From positions 1,184,001-1,248,000 of the forward strand of contig NZ_LR701459.1 in assembly GCF_902498825.1 (NCBI RefSeq): a stretch of 64,000 nt of DNA, written 5' to 3'. The position numbers were made by a program, and so were the translations under genes. The notes beneath the pieces are model-generated. The model searched no databases. It saw only the letters and a program-made list of their open reading frames with translations, and was not told the origin of the DNA. Below, one piece after another: positions 8,542 to 16,568 of the stretch (within the stretch, counting starts at the first letter, position 1; each line of letters opens with the position of its first letter). This DNA is from Rhizobium sp. EC-SD404. GTDB taxonomy: Bacteria; Pseudomonadota; Alphaproteobacteria; Rhizobiales; Rhizobiaceae.

Positions 8542-9529
8542 CCTTCTCGGCGTCGACTTCCAAGGCAGACGGCTTGGGCGTCACCTTTCTGCGGCGATCC
8601 AGCAGATGTTCGATCTGGCCGTAAGCGCCCCGGTTGCCGAGCACGACGACGAGGATGAGGACGAGGCCGACCACCATGTGCCAGTAGCGCGTGAACTCGC
8701 TGACCTCGTGCTGGAGAAAGACGAAGAGCACGGCGCCGACAGCGGCGCCAACCAGCGTGCCGAGCCCGCCGAGAATGACGATGACGAGCGCTTCGCCGGA
8801 CATCATCCAGCTCATCATCTCCGGCGAAACGAACATGGTCTGTTGGGCAGCGATCGTTCCGGCAAGGCCTGCCATCGCACCGGAGATGCCGAAGGCGAAC
8901 GCCTTGTAGCGCAGCACCGGCAGGCCGAGAGCGCGCATGCGCACCTCGTTGGAGCGGATGCCGACGAGCGTGCGGCCGAAGCCGGAGCGCATGATGAAGG
9001 CGGCGACAGCGTAGGACAGCGCCGCGAAGACGATGGCGAGAAGCGCGAATTGCAGGGAGTCGTTCGTATCGATGCCGATCATGGACAGATCGAGGCGGGC
9101 GACGCCCGACATCCCGTCGTCGCCGCCGAGCGCGCGGTTCTCGAAGGTGTAGACGTAGACCATCTGGCCGAAGGCAAGTGTGGTCATGATGAAGAAGATG
9201 CCGCTGGTGCGCGACGTGACAGCGCCGACGAAGAGGCCGAACAAACCGCTCGCCGCCATGGCGGCAATCAAAGCGATGAAGGGCGAAACGCCCATCATGC
9301 CGGTCAGAGCGGCAAAGACATAAGCACCGATGCCAAAGATGGCGCCGTGGCAGAGCGAGACCATGCCGCCATAGCCTGCGACCATGTCGAGGCTGATTGC
9401 GAGGATGACGAGATACGCCGCCTCGATGACCAGTTCGCGGCCGTAGAAGCCGGCGAAGACGGTGTAGATCGCCATGCCGATGAAGAGGAGGAGGATGGTG
9501 ACGGTCTTGGTGGTCGTCTGGTGAAACAT
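8525..9529 (-). CDS. livM: LivM-like ABC transporter permease
   Basis: 334 residues with eight or more hydrophobic helices. The motif GYGGMVSLCHGAIFGIGAY is the conserved pore-lining segment of LivM proteins (GxxSLGHGAFFGIGAY in relatives). It forms the channel with LivH. It sits between livH (11-bp gap) and livG (overlap) on the same strand. The specificity of this family, branched-chain amino acids, amides, urea or aromatic acids, is set by the binding protein, not by this subunit. Confidence 0.92.
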   Translation of the reverse strand: MFHQTTTKTVTILLLFIGMAIYTVFAGFYGRELVIEAAYLVILAISLDMVAGYGGMVSLCHGAIFGIGAYVFAALTGMMGVSPFIALIAAMAASGLFGLFVGAVTSRTSGIFFIMTTLAFGQMVYVYTFENRALGGDDGMSGVARLDLSMIGIDTNDSLQFALLAIVFAALSYAVAAFIMRSGFGRTLVGIRSNEVRMRALGLPVLRYKAFAFGISGAMAGLAGTIAAQQTMFVSPEMMSWMMSGEALVIVILGGLGTLVGAAVGAVLFVFLQHEVSEFTRYWHMVVGLVLILVVVLGNRGAYGQIEHLLDRRRKVTPKPSALEVDAEKDASHA

Positions 9530-9540
9530 GATGCCGCCCC

Positions 9541-10401
9541 TTACGCCTTCGCCGGAAACAGGCCGGCCGGCCGGAAGATCAGCACCGCCGCCAGCAGGGC
9601 GTAGATTGCGACTGATGCCAGTTGCGGCGCAAGCACGGCGCCGAAGGTCTGGATGAAGCCGACGAGCAGCGAGCCGGCGATGGCGCCCTTGAGGCTGCCG
9701 AGGCCGCCGATAACGACGACGATCAAGACCGGGATGAGAAGCTGGGTGCCCATGCTGGGTGTCACCGACAGAACCGGCGCCGCGACCGCTCCCGCAAGTC
9801 CAGCCAGCGCGCAGCCGATGCAGAAGACGATGAAGAACAGGCGCTCCACATTGATGCCAAGGCAGGCGGCCATCTGGTCGTTGTCGACGCCGGCGCGGAT
9901 CATCGCGCCGATCTGAGTGCGCGAGAGCAAGAGCCAGAGGCCCGCCATGACGGTGAGGCCGAGGCCGATGATGAAGAGACGGTAGGTCGGATAGGCCACT
10001 CCGAGCAGCTCCGATCGGCCCGTGAACAACTGCGGCTCAGGTATGGACAGTGCAAGGTCGCCCCAGATGATGCGCGTGATGTCGAGAAGCACGAAGATGA
10101 GGCCGAAGGTGACGAGCACCTGGTTCATCGGCCCGGCTTTTCGCATGCGCCTGATGAGGCCGACATAGAGCACGACGCCGGCAAGAGCGACCGCGATCGG
10201 CGCCAGCAGGAACGCGCCCCAATACATGCCGGTCAATGCGAACGCCGACACGCCGACATAGGCGCCAAGCGCGTAGAGCGCGCCATGGGCAAGATTGACG
10301 AAATGCATCAGCCCGAAGATGACGGTCAGCCCGATCGACAGGAGAAAGAGCAGCATCGACAGCTGGAGCCCGTTCAGGGCCTGCACGATCCAGAAATTCA
10401 T
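9541..10401 (-). CDS. livH: LivH-like ABC transporter permease
   Basis: 286 residues from the ATG at 10401, chosen because the family begins with the hydrophobic MNFWIVQALNGLQ and because the longer frame starts inside the intergenic hairpins. The segment GLMHFVNLAHGALYALGAY is the LivH counterpart of the LivM pore motif. It is the first permease gene after the binding-protein gene, from which it is separated by 110 bp with two stem-loops. Confidence 0.92.
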   Translation of the reverse strand: MNFWIVQALNGLQLSMLLFLLSIGLTVIFGLMHFVNLAHGALYALGAYVGVSAFALTGMYWGAFLLAPIAVALAGVVLYVGLIRRMRKAGPMNQVLVTFGLIFVLLDITRIIWGDLALSIPEPQLFTGRSELLGVAYPTYRLFIIGLGLTVMAGLWLLLSRTQIGAMIRAGVDNDQMAACLGINVERLFFIVFCIGCALAGLAGAVAAPVLSVTPSMGTQLLIPVLIVVVIGGLGSLKGAIAGSLLVGFIQTFGAVLAPQLASVAIYALLAAVLIFRPAGLFPAKA

Positions 10402-10433
10402 GGCATCCGCTTCGGTCCGGTAGGGATAAGGGT

Positions 10434-10492
10434 GGCGGGAACCCTGAGGCTCCCGCCATGCACTCAAAGTGCGCATCGCGCAAAGCGATGCG
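10434..10492 (-). other. Two stem-loops between livJ and livH
   Basis: Two perfect inverted repeats lie in the gap. The first is CGCATCGC (10472-10479) pairing with GCGATGCG (10485-10492) around a 5-nt loop. The second is GGCGGGA (10434-10440) pairing with TCCCGCC (10451-10457) around a 10-nt loop. Neither is followed by a U-tract on the transcribed strand. Such loops between a binding-protein gene and its permease genes commonly protect the upstream message or partly stop transcription, giving excess binding protein. That role is inferred here. Confidence 0.6.
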
Positions 10493-10511
10493 TCAGGTGA
10501 GCGATCGCGTC

Positions 10512-11675
10512 TTAGAGTTCGCAGCCGTTCGGTTCGTCACGCACGGCTTCGACCGTGTCGAGCAGTTCCTGCGTCAGCTTGCCGTCTTCGCCTTCGACGA
10601 TATCGTAGATGTAGACGTTCTGGACGATGTTGTTGGTGGCCGGATCGATTTCCAGCGGACCGCGGGGACCCGTATACTGCACTTCGCGCAGCGCATCCTT
10701 GATGGACTCACGATCCGTGGCGCCGGCATTGACGGCTTCGACGAGCGCGCGGCCGGCGTCATAACCCTGAACGGCGTATTCGGACGGCAAGCGGTTCGCC
10801 TTGGCCTGGAAGGCTTCGACGAAGGCCTGGTTTTCCGGCGTGTCGAGCGTCGGCAGGTAGTGCAGCGAGGTGACGACGCCCACTGCGGCCGGGCCTTCGG
10901 CGTCGAGATAAAGCTGCGACGTCAGGAAGCCGGAGCCGTAAAGCGGCGTCTCTTCCTTGATGCCAAAGGAATCGTACTGCTTCACGAAGTTGATCGCTTC
11001 GCCGCCAGCATAGAAGACGAAGATCGCATCCGGATCGGCCGCCTGCGCCGTCGTCAGATAGGGTCCGAAATCCTGCGTCTGGCCGAAGGGCGTGTAGTCC
11101 TGGCCGAGCACTTCGCCCCCGGCGGCCTCGAAGGCCGTCACGAAAGCGCCGATATGCTGGCGACCAGCCGCGTAGTCGGGGGCGAGCGTGTAGACGGTGC
11201 GCACGCCCTGGTCATAGAGCCACTGGCCCATGGGGCGGTTGACCTGCGCATTCGAGAAAGACACGCGGGTGATATAGGGGCTGCAATCGGCGCCGGTCGC
11301 TTCGTCGTTGCCGGCGTTGGAAACGATCAGCGGCGTCTGTGACTGGTCGACGAAATCGCGGATGGCGGCGAGGACGCCGGACGAGACGAGGCCCGTCAAG
11401 ACGTCGACTTCGTCCTGCAGGACGAGCTTGCGTGTGGCCGCGACGCCGACCTGCGGCGAGGCTTCGGTGTCCTCGCGGATGATGTTGAAACGGTCCGTCA
11501 TGCCGGCTTCTTCGAGCGCCAGCACGAAGCCGAGGTCGATCTCTTCGCCGAGCGAGGCGTAGACGCCGACATAGGGCAATATCATGCCGACATCGATGAC
11601 GTCTTCCTGCGCCATCGCCGTCGTCGCGCTGAGCGCGAATGCGCCGGCCAATGCAGATTTCACTGTCAAATTCAT
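10512..11675 (-). CDS. livJ: Periplasmic substrate-binding protein of the Liv-type importer
   Basis: 387 residues with a clear Sec signal peptide (MNLTVKSALAGAFALSATTAMA, cleavage before QED) and the start of the mature protein IDVGMILPYVGVYASLGEEI, typical of type-I periplasmic-binding folds of the leucine/amide family. It captures the ligand and delivers it to LivHM. The ligand is not evident from sequence. Its divergent placement from the benzoate-CoA ligase gene suggests benzoate or a related aromatic acid. It is the first gene of the liv transcript. Confidence 0.88.
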   Translation of the reverse strand: MNLTVKSALAGAFALSATTAMAQEDVIDVGMILPYVGVYASLGEEIDLGFVLALEEAGMTDRFNIIREDTEASPQVGVAATRKLVLQDEVDVLTGLVSSGVLAAIRDFVDQSQTPLIVSNAGNDEATGADCSPYITRVSFSNAQVNRPMGQWLYDQGVRTVYTLAPDYAAGRQHIGAFVTAFEAAGGEVLGQDYTPFGQTQDFGPYLTTAQAADPDAIFVFYAGGEAINFVKQYDSFGIKEETPLYGSGFLTSQLYLDAEGPAAVGVVTSLHYLPTLDTPENQAFVEAFQAKANRLPSEYAVQGYDAGRALVEAVNAGATDRESIKDALREVQYTGPRGPLEIDPATNNIVQNVYIYDIVEGEDGKLTQELLDTVEAVRDEPNGCEL

Positions 11676-11791
11676 CGTGTTCTCCTCCCGTTTTTTCCTC
11701 GACCGAACTTTCCCGTTCGCGAACCGGAAAGCAAGCGGTCGTCTCCTCGACCCAAACTCTAATCAAGCAGCGGGCGGCATTCAAGCAATAT

Positions 11792-11805
11792 AATGCATAA
11801 GCATT
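11792..11805. promoter_or_regulatory. Candidate BoxR operator in livJ / ligase divergent promoter
   Basis: The inverted repeat AATGC-ATAA-GCATT lies in the 345-bp gap between livJ (minus) and the benzoate-CoA ligase (plus). It is embedded in ATATAATGCAT, which equals one half of the perfect palindrome found before boxC. The gap is A+T-rich between about 11780 and 11920 and holds no gene. Its position would let one regulator control importer and activating ligase together. Confidence 0.5.
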
Positions 11806-12020
11806 GGAATTTCCGTGTGACCAACTCATCCGCATGAATTCAAACAATAATTCCGGAATGAACAAGTGCCATTTCGCCGAGCAGGCGTCAAAGTAATAGG
11901 CATTATCTTGCAACATAGCTTTTGCTGGGTCATAGTGCGGGCATCGGAGGCGGCGGGGGAGATCGTCGTTTCAGCCGCTTAAGCGGTGCCGATATGTCTG
12001 GAAAAATGGGAGGACTGGCG

Positions 12021-13577
12021 TTGCGTAGGGAGAACGCGAACGCTGCGGAATTCTTCGTGGATCGCCACGTGGAAACGCAAGCAGCCGACAAGAACGCATT
12101 CGTTGAAGGCGTCGATCCGGGCAGGTCCATGACCTATCGCCAGCTCGCCGAGCAGGCGGGGCGCATGGCGGCGCTTTTCGAACGTCATGGGCTCGCGCGG
12201 GAAGACCGCGCCGCCATGATCGTGCTCGATACGATAGAGTTTCCAGTAATCTTCTGGGGTAGTTTGAAGACGGGAATCGTGCCGGCGCCTTTGAACACGC
12301 TGCTCTCTGCCGATCTTTACGCGTTCATCCTGCGTGACAGCCGCGCCAAGGCGCTTTTTGTCTCCAAGGCGCTGCTGCCTGTGGTCGAGCCCGTGCTGAA
12401 GGACATGCCGTTTCTCAGGGCCGTCTTCGTGATCGGTGGGGACGGCAGCGAAGGCTACCTCGATTTTGCGGCAGAACTCGATGCCAGCGCATCGTCGCCG
12501 GCAACGCTGGATGCATGCAGCGACGAAACCGCCTTCTGGCTCTATTCTTCCGGCTCGACCGGTGCGCCGAAAGGGGTTCGACACGTCCATTCCAGCCTTC
12601 GCGCGACGTATGAGACCTACGGCGTCCAGGTGCTCGGGATCCAGCCCGACGATGTCGTCTTCTCGGCGGCGAAGCTGTTCTTCGCCTATGGCCTCGGCAA
12701 CGGCATGACCTTTCCAATGGGAGCAGGGGCGACCGCCGTCCTTTATCCGGGTCGCCCGGTGCCTGCGGATCTCTTCGCTGTTACCGAGCGCGTGCAGCCG
12801 ACGATCTTTTATGGTGTTCCGACGCTCTACGCCTCGATGGTGCAGGCGATGCGGGATGCACGTCCTGCAGGTTTCAAGCGCCTGCGCCAGTGCGTTTCCG
12901 CGGGCGAGGCGCTGCCCGAGGAAGTCGGAAAGCGCTGGCATGCGATCACCGGCGTCGACATTCTCGACGGTGTCGGGTCGACCGAGATGCTGCACATCTT
13001 TCTCTCCAATGCGCCCGGCGCCGTCGCCTACGGCACGTCCGGCTTTGCTGTGCCGGGCTACGAGCTCCGCCTCGTCGACGAGGCCGGAGCGGACGTGCCG
13101 GTCGGTGGTGTCGGCGAACTGCTCGTGAAGGGGCCATCGGCTGCCGACGGCTACTGGAACCAGCGGGAAAAATCACGCAGCACGTTCGAGGGCCATTGGA
13201 CGCGGACAGGCGACAAATACGAACGGCGGGCCGACGGGCGCCTCGTTTACTGCGGCCGTACCGACGACATGTTCAAGGTTTCCGGCATCTGGGTGGCGCC
13301 GTTCGAGATCGAGCAGGCGCTGATCACGCACCCCGCCGTGCTCGAAGCCGCGGTCATTGCGCAGAAGGACGAGACCGGTCTCGACAAGCCGAAGGCTTTC
13401 GTCGTCGTGAAAGACAAGCCTGCACCCGCCGATCTCCATGAAGTGCTGAAGGAGCATGTGAAGGAGAAGGTCGGGAAATGGAAATATCCGCGCTGGATCG
13501 AGATCGTCGACGAACTTCCCAAGACGGCGACGGGCAAGATCCAGCGGTTCAAGCTGCGCCAGCAGGAGGTGGCATGA
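12021..13577 (+). CDS. Benzoate-CoA ligase family enzyme
   Basis: About 518 residues of the acyl-adenylate-forming superfamily. The AMP-binding loop YSSGSTGAPKG, the aromatic-ligase segment KLFFAYGLGNGMTFP and the A8/A10 motifs (GRTDDMFKVSGIWV; PKTATGKIQR with the catalytic lysine) are those of benzoate-CoA ligases. It activates benzoate to benzoyl-CoA with ATP, the first step of the box pathway. Start choice: a TTG at 12021 has a perfect GGAGG at 12009-12013 seven bases upstream; ATGs at 12006 and 11994 are alternatives without a good ribosome site. Its stop overlaps the next gene (ATGA). Confidence 0.92.
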   Translation: MRRENANAAEFFVDRHVETQAADKNAFVEGVDPGRSMTYRQLAEQAGRMAALFERHGLAREDRAAMIVLDTIEFPVIFWGSLKTGIVPAPLNTLLSADLYAFILRDSRAKALFVSKALLPVVEPVLKDMPFLRAVFVIGGDGSEGYLDFAAELDASASSPATLDACSDETAFWLYSSGSTGAPKGVRHVHSSLRATYETYGVQVLGIQPDDVVFSAAKLFFAYGLGNGMTFPMGAGATAVLYPGRPVPADLFAVTERVQPTIFYGVPTLYASMVQAMRDARPAGFKRLRQCVSAGEALPEEVGKRWHAITGVDILDGVGSTEMLHIFLSNAPGAVAYGTSGFAVPGYELRLVDEAGADVPVGGVGELLVKGPSAADGYWNQREKSRSTFEGHWTRTGDKYERRADGRLVYCGRTDDMFKVSGIWVAPFEIEQALITHPAVLEAAVIAQKDETGLDKPKAFVVVKDKPAPADLHEVLKEHVKEKVGKWKYPRWIEIVDELPKTATGKIQRFKLRQQEVA

Positions 13578-14398
13578 CCATGCGCTGGGAGACGGGCAGA
13601 GACCTCCAGATCGAGGCAGGCGGCAAGACGCTGGAGGCGCGGTGCTTCGGACCGGCGCCAGGCGTCAGACCGACGATCGTCATGTTGCATGAGGGGCTCG
13701 GCTCGGTCAGCCTCTGGCGCGATTTTCCGGAGCGGCTTGCAGAACGGACAGGCTGCGGCGTCTTCGTCTATTCGCGCGCCGGCTACGGCAAGTCCGATTC
13801 TGCGGAGCTGCCGCGTCCGCTCGACTATATGACGTGCGAAGCGGTCGACGTGTTGCCGGGCGTTCTCGACGCCATCGGCTTTCAGGAAGGCGTGCTTCTC
13901 GGCCACAGCGATGGCGCCTCGATCGCCGCGATCTATGGCGGCAGCGTTCAGGACCACCGGGTTCGCGGTCTCATCCTGATCGCTCCGCATTTCTTCACCG
14001 AACCGGAAGGTCTCGATGCCATCGCCGCGGCCAAAGTCACCTACGAGACCGGTGATCTTCGTGAAAAGCTCGCGCGGCACCACACCCATGTGGATGTGGC
14101 GTTCAAAGGGTGGAACGACGCTTGGCTCGATCCCCGATTCAATGCCTGGAACATCGCCGAGGTGATCGACTATCTGCGCATCCCTGTGCTCGCGATCCAG
14201 GGTCGGGACGATCAGTACGGAACGCTCGCGCAAATCGAAGAGATCGAGAACCGCATCTATTCCCCGGTCGACGTCGAGATCCTAGCCGAATGCCGGCATG
14301 CGCCCTTCGTCGATCGGGCGGACAAGACGCTCGACGTCATCTCCGAGTTCGTCGCACGGCTCGACCGGATCGAGCACAGCCAAGTGGAAATCGCATGA
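13574..14398 (+). CDS. Alpha/beta hydrolase of the box cluster
   Basis: 274 residues with the alpha/beta-hydrolase fold. The oxyanion strand MLHEGLGS, nucleophile elbow GHSDGAS (Ser), acid in GRDDQYG and the histidine in CRHAPF make a complete triad. The gene overlaps the ligase stop and the boxD start by 4 bp each, so it belongs to the same translationally coupled unit. Hydrolases at this place in alphaproteobacterial box clusters could release stalled CoA esters or hydrolyse an aromatic ester or lactone, but the reaction is not known from sequence. Confidence 0.85.
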   Translation: MTMRWETGRDLQIEAGGKTLEARCFGPAPGVRPTIVMLHEGLGSVSLWRDFPERLAERTGCGVFVYSRAGYGKSDSAELPRPLDYMTCEAVDVLPGVLDAIGFQEGVLLGHSDGASIAAIYGGSVQDHRVRGLILIAPHFFTEPEGLDAIAAAKVTYETGDLREKLARHHTHVDVAFKGWNDAWLDPRFNAWNIAEVIDYLRIPVLAIQGRDDQYGTLAQIEEIENRIYSPVDVEILAECRHAPFVDRADKTLDVISEFVARLDRIEHSQVEIA

Positions 14399-15960
14399 AA
14401 CTGGAAAGCTATGTCGGCGGCCAATGGCGCGCCGGTGACGGTCACGCACGGGCGTTCATCAATCCGACCACCGGCGATGCGCTCGGTGAGGTGGTCGATG
14501 GTGGCTTCGACGTTGCCGAGGCGCTGAGTTTTGCGCGCGAAAAGGGCACGCCCGCATTGTCATCCATGGGCTTTGCGGAGCGCGGCAATCTCCTGCGGGG
14601 CATCGCCGACGTGCTTGCGGCAAATCGCGACAAATATGGCGAGATCGCGCGGCTGAACTCGGGCAACACTGCGGGTGATGCGGCGATCGATATCGATGGC
14701 GGCATCGCGACGCTCAAGGTCTATGCGCGCTACGGCAAGACGCTGGGTGACGCGCATTGCCTGCTGGAACCGGGCCAGGATCAGCTGGCCAAGGAGCCGG
14801 GTTTCTTCGCGCGGCATTTCTGGACGACGCGGCCGGGCATCGCGCTGCAGATCAACGCGTTCAACTTCCCATCCTGGGGCCTGTGGGAGAAGGTATCGAC
14901 TGCGTTGCTCTCTGGCGTCGCCAGCGTCGCCAAGCCTGCCTCGGCGACGGCGTGGCTTTCGCACGAAATGGTGCGCGACGTGATCGCCGCCGACATTTTG
15001 CCCGCCGGCGCGCTTTCGCTCGTCTGCGGCAGCGGGACCGGGCTTGCAGACCATCTCGGCCCGATGGACAGCCTCGCATTTACCGGCTCTGCCGATACGG
15101 GGCTGAAGCTGCGTTCGGGCAAAAGCCTGTTGGAAAGCGGTGCGCGGGTCACGATCGAGGCCGATAGCGTCAACGCGACGATCCTCGGGCCAGACGCAGC
15201 GCCGGGAACGGCCGTGTTCGATCTCGCGGTTCGGGAAGCGGTGAAAGCGCTGACCGTGAAAGCGGGGCAGCTTTGCACCAATATCCGGCGCATTCTCGTT
15301 CCGGCGCAGCATCGGGCGGCATTCGAGGAGGCCGTCGCGGCCAAGCTCGACCAGATCGTGGTCGGTGATCCGGCACTCGAGACTGTCCGGATGGGCCCGC
15401 TTGTCGATCTCAAGCAGCGCGATGCGGCGCTTCGCGGTATCGAGGCGCTGACATCCGAGGCGCGCGTCATTCGTGGCGGTGACATCGGGAAGGTGGAGGC
15501 CGCGGACGCGCAAAAGGGCGCCTTCCTGCAGCCGACGCTGCTGCGATGCGACGATCCCGGTGGTGCGCGGATCGTGCATGAGACGGAAGTGTTCGGGCCG
15601 TGTGCAACGGTCATGGCCTATGAGCATGCAGACGACGCGGTGCGGCTCGCGGCAAAGGGTGGCGGTTCGCTCGCCGTCAGTCTCTTTTCCGATGACGTTG
15701 CGGTCCAGTCGCGCATGGTTGCCGGGCTCGCTCCGTGGCACGGCCGGCTTCTGGTCGTCGACGAGATGGTCGGTAAGAACCACACGGGCCACTCGATCGT
15801 TATGCCGCAGTGCGTGCATGGCGGCCCGGGTCGTGCCGGAGGCGGCGAGGAGTTGGGCGGCCTTCGCGGGCTTCGCTTCCACATGCAGCGTTCCGCCATT
15901 CAGGGCTCGCCTGGTCTTTTCGAAGCGCTTCAAAGCGATGCGGTTGAAGCCAGTCTTTGA
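14395..15960 (+). CDS. boxD: BoxD: 3,4-dehydroadipyl-CoA semialdehyde dehydrogenase
   Basis: 521 residues of the aldehyde dehydrogenase superfamily, closest in layout to PaaZ-N/BoxD: FNFPSWGLWEKV near the NADP site, a catalytic cysteine in KAGQLCTN, and the end segment MPQCVHGGPGRAGGGEELGG. It oxidises the semialdehyde produced by BoxC ring cleavage to 3,4-dehydroadipyl-CoA. The ATG at 14395 overlaps the hydrolase stop (ATGA). A longer frame from 14110 would run through the hydrolase gene and is not real. Confidence 0.93.
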   Translation: MKLESYVGGQWRAGDGHARAFINPTTGDALGEVVDGGFDVAEALSFAREKGTPALSSMGFAERGNLLRGIADVLAANRDKYGEIARLNSGNTAGDAAIDIDGGIATLKVYARYGKTLGDAHCLLEPGQDQLAKEPGFFARHFWTTRPGIALQINAFNFPSWGLWEKVSTALLSGVASVAKPASATAWLSHEMVRDVIAADILPAGALSLVCGSGTGLADHLGPMDSLAFTGSADTGLKLRSGKSLLESGARVTIEADSVNATILGPDAAPGTAVFDLAVREAVKALTVKAGQLCTNIRRILVPAQHRAAFEEAVAAKLDQIVVGDPALETVRMGPLVDLKQRDAALRGIEALTSEARVIRGGDIGKVEAADAQKGAFLQPTLLRCDDPGGARIVHETEVFGPCATVMAYEHADDAVRLAAKGGGSLAVSLFSDDVAVQSRMVAGLAPWHGRLLVVDEMVGKNHTGHSIVMPQCVHGGPGRAGGGEELGGLRGLRFHMQRSAIQGSPGLFEALQSDAVEASL

Positions 15961-16462
15961 AACCGCGCGAGGGCAGGCGGCCCATCGGGCGGCGCATGAA
16001 TGGCCGCTGCCACGGGAGCCCTATCTCCCGGGCCTGACGAAGCGGCCGGATGGTGACGACGACGTGCATCGGATTGCGGCGCTGGCGCCGAACCCGACCG
16101 ATCCGCTGCTCTGGCGCGAGAATGTCGCCTATCTCGCAGGCTTCAGGCTCTACGGGGAGGGTTTTGGGTGGGAAGCGCATGAAGTCTGGGAGCCGGTCTG
16201 GATGCATGCCGTGCCCCACACCGCAGAACGCTACCTGCTGCAAGGGCTCATCCAGCTCGCCAATGCCCGGCTGAAATTCGCGATGAAGCGCGAGCGTGCA
16301 GGTGGCCGGCTGTTGGGGATCGCGGCCGGGCTGATTGAGCAGGCTAGTTTTGCGGGCGGGGAAGAGGAGGTCATGGGCGTCGATCTCCCGACGCTTCTGA
16401 GAGACACCCGTCTCGCCAGCGATATGCCGGGGCGAACACCTGAAATGCATTATAATGCATGA
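15938..16462 (+). CDS. DUF309 domain protein
   Basis: About 174 residues with the DUF309 core: FEAHEVWE-type segment seen as WEAHEVWEPVW, followed by LQGLIQLANARLK. The family is a small helical fold of unknown function. The ATG at 15938 overlaps the boxD end by 23 bp, so it is probably co-translated. Remarkably, its last codons lie within the perfect palindrome that may be the BoxR operator for boxC (16445-16460). A connection to benzoate metabolism is suggested only by position. Confidence 0.8.
   Translation: MRLKPVFETARGQAAHRAAHEWPLPREPYLPGLTKRPDGDDDVHRIAALAPNPTDPLLWRENVAYLAGFRLYGEGFGWEAHEVWEPVWMHAVPHTAERYLLQGLIQLANARLKFAMKRERAGGRLLGIAAGLIEQASFAGGEEEVMGVDLPTLLRDTRLASDMPGRTPEMHYNA
16445..16460. 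promoter_or_regulatory. Candidate BoxR operator 1 upstream of boxC
   Basis: ATGCATTATAATGCAT is a perfect 16-bp palindrome containing two TGCA tetramers, 109 bp before the boxC start. TGCA-bearing repeats are the known recognition feature of the BzdR/BoxR family in Azoarcus-type bacteria. Variants occur before the ligase, boxR and the hydratase/dehydrogenase genes in this window. Confidence 0.65.
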
Positions 16463-16516
16463 ATTGACTTCACGATTTCATAATATTGCAGGTTTACGCC
16501 CAAGGTGGGTGGACAG

Positions 16517-16534
16517 AATGCACTAAATTGCATT
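16517..16534. promoter_or_regulatory. Candidate BoxR operator 2 upstream of boxC
   Basis: AATGCA-CTAAAT-TGCATT is an 18-bp inverted repeat with two TGCA cores, 72 bp after the first palindrome and 35 bp before the boxC start. A pair of sites at this spacing would suit cooperative repression of the boxCBA unit. Confidence 0.55.
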
Positions 16535-16568
16535 AAACGTCATCAGCGAACGACAAGGGAGGACAGTC

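Noticed and set aside
11979..12995. Minus-strand frame of 338 codons within the benzoate-CoA ligase gene
   Set aside because: Shadow of the ligase frame; arginine- and histidine-rich composition with no recognisable domain.
14110..14394. N-terminal extension of BoxD
   Set aside because: It would overlap the alpha/beta-hydrolase gene by 285 bp; the ATGA overlap at 14395 gives a normal BoxD start.
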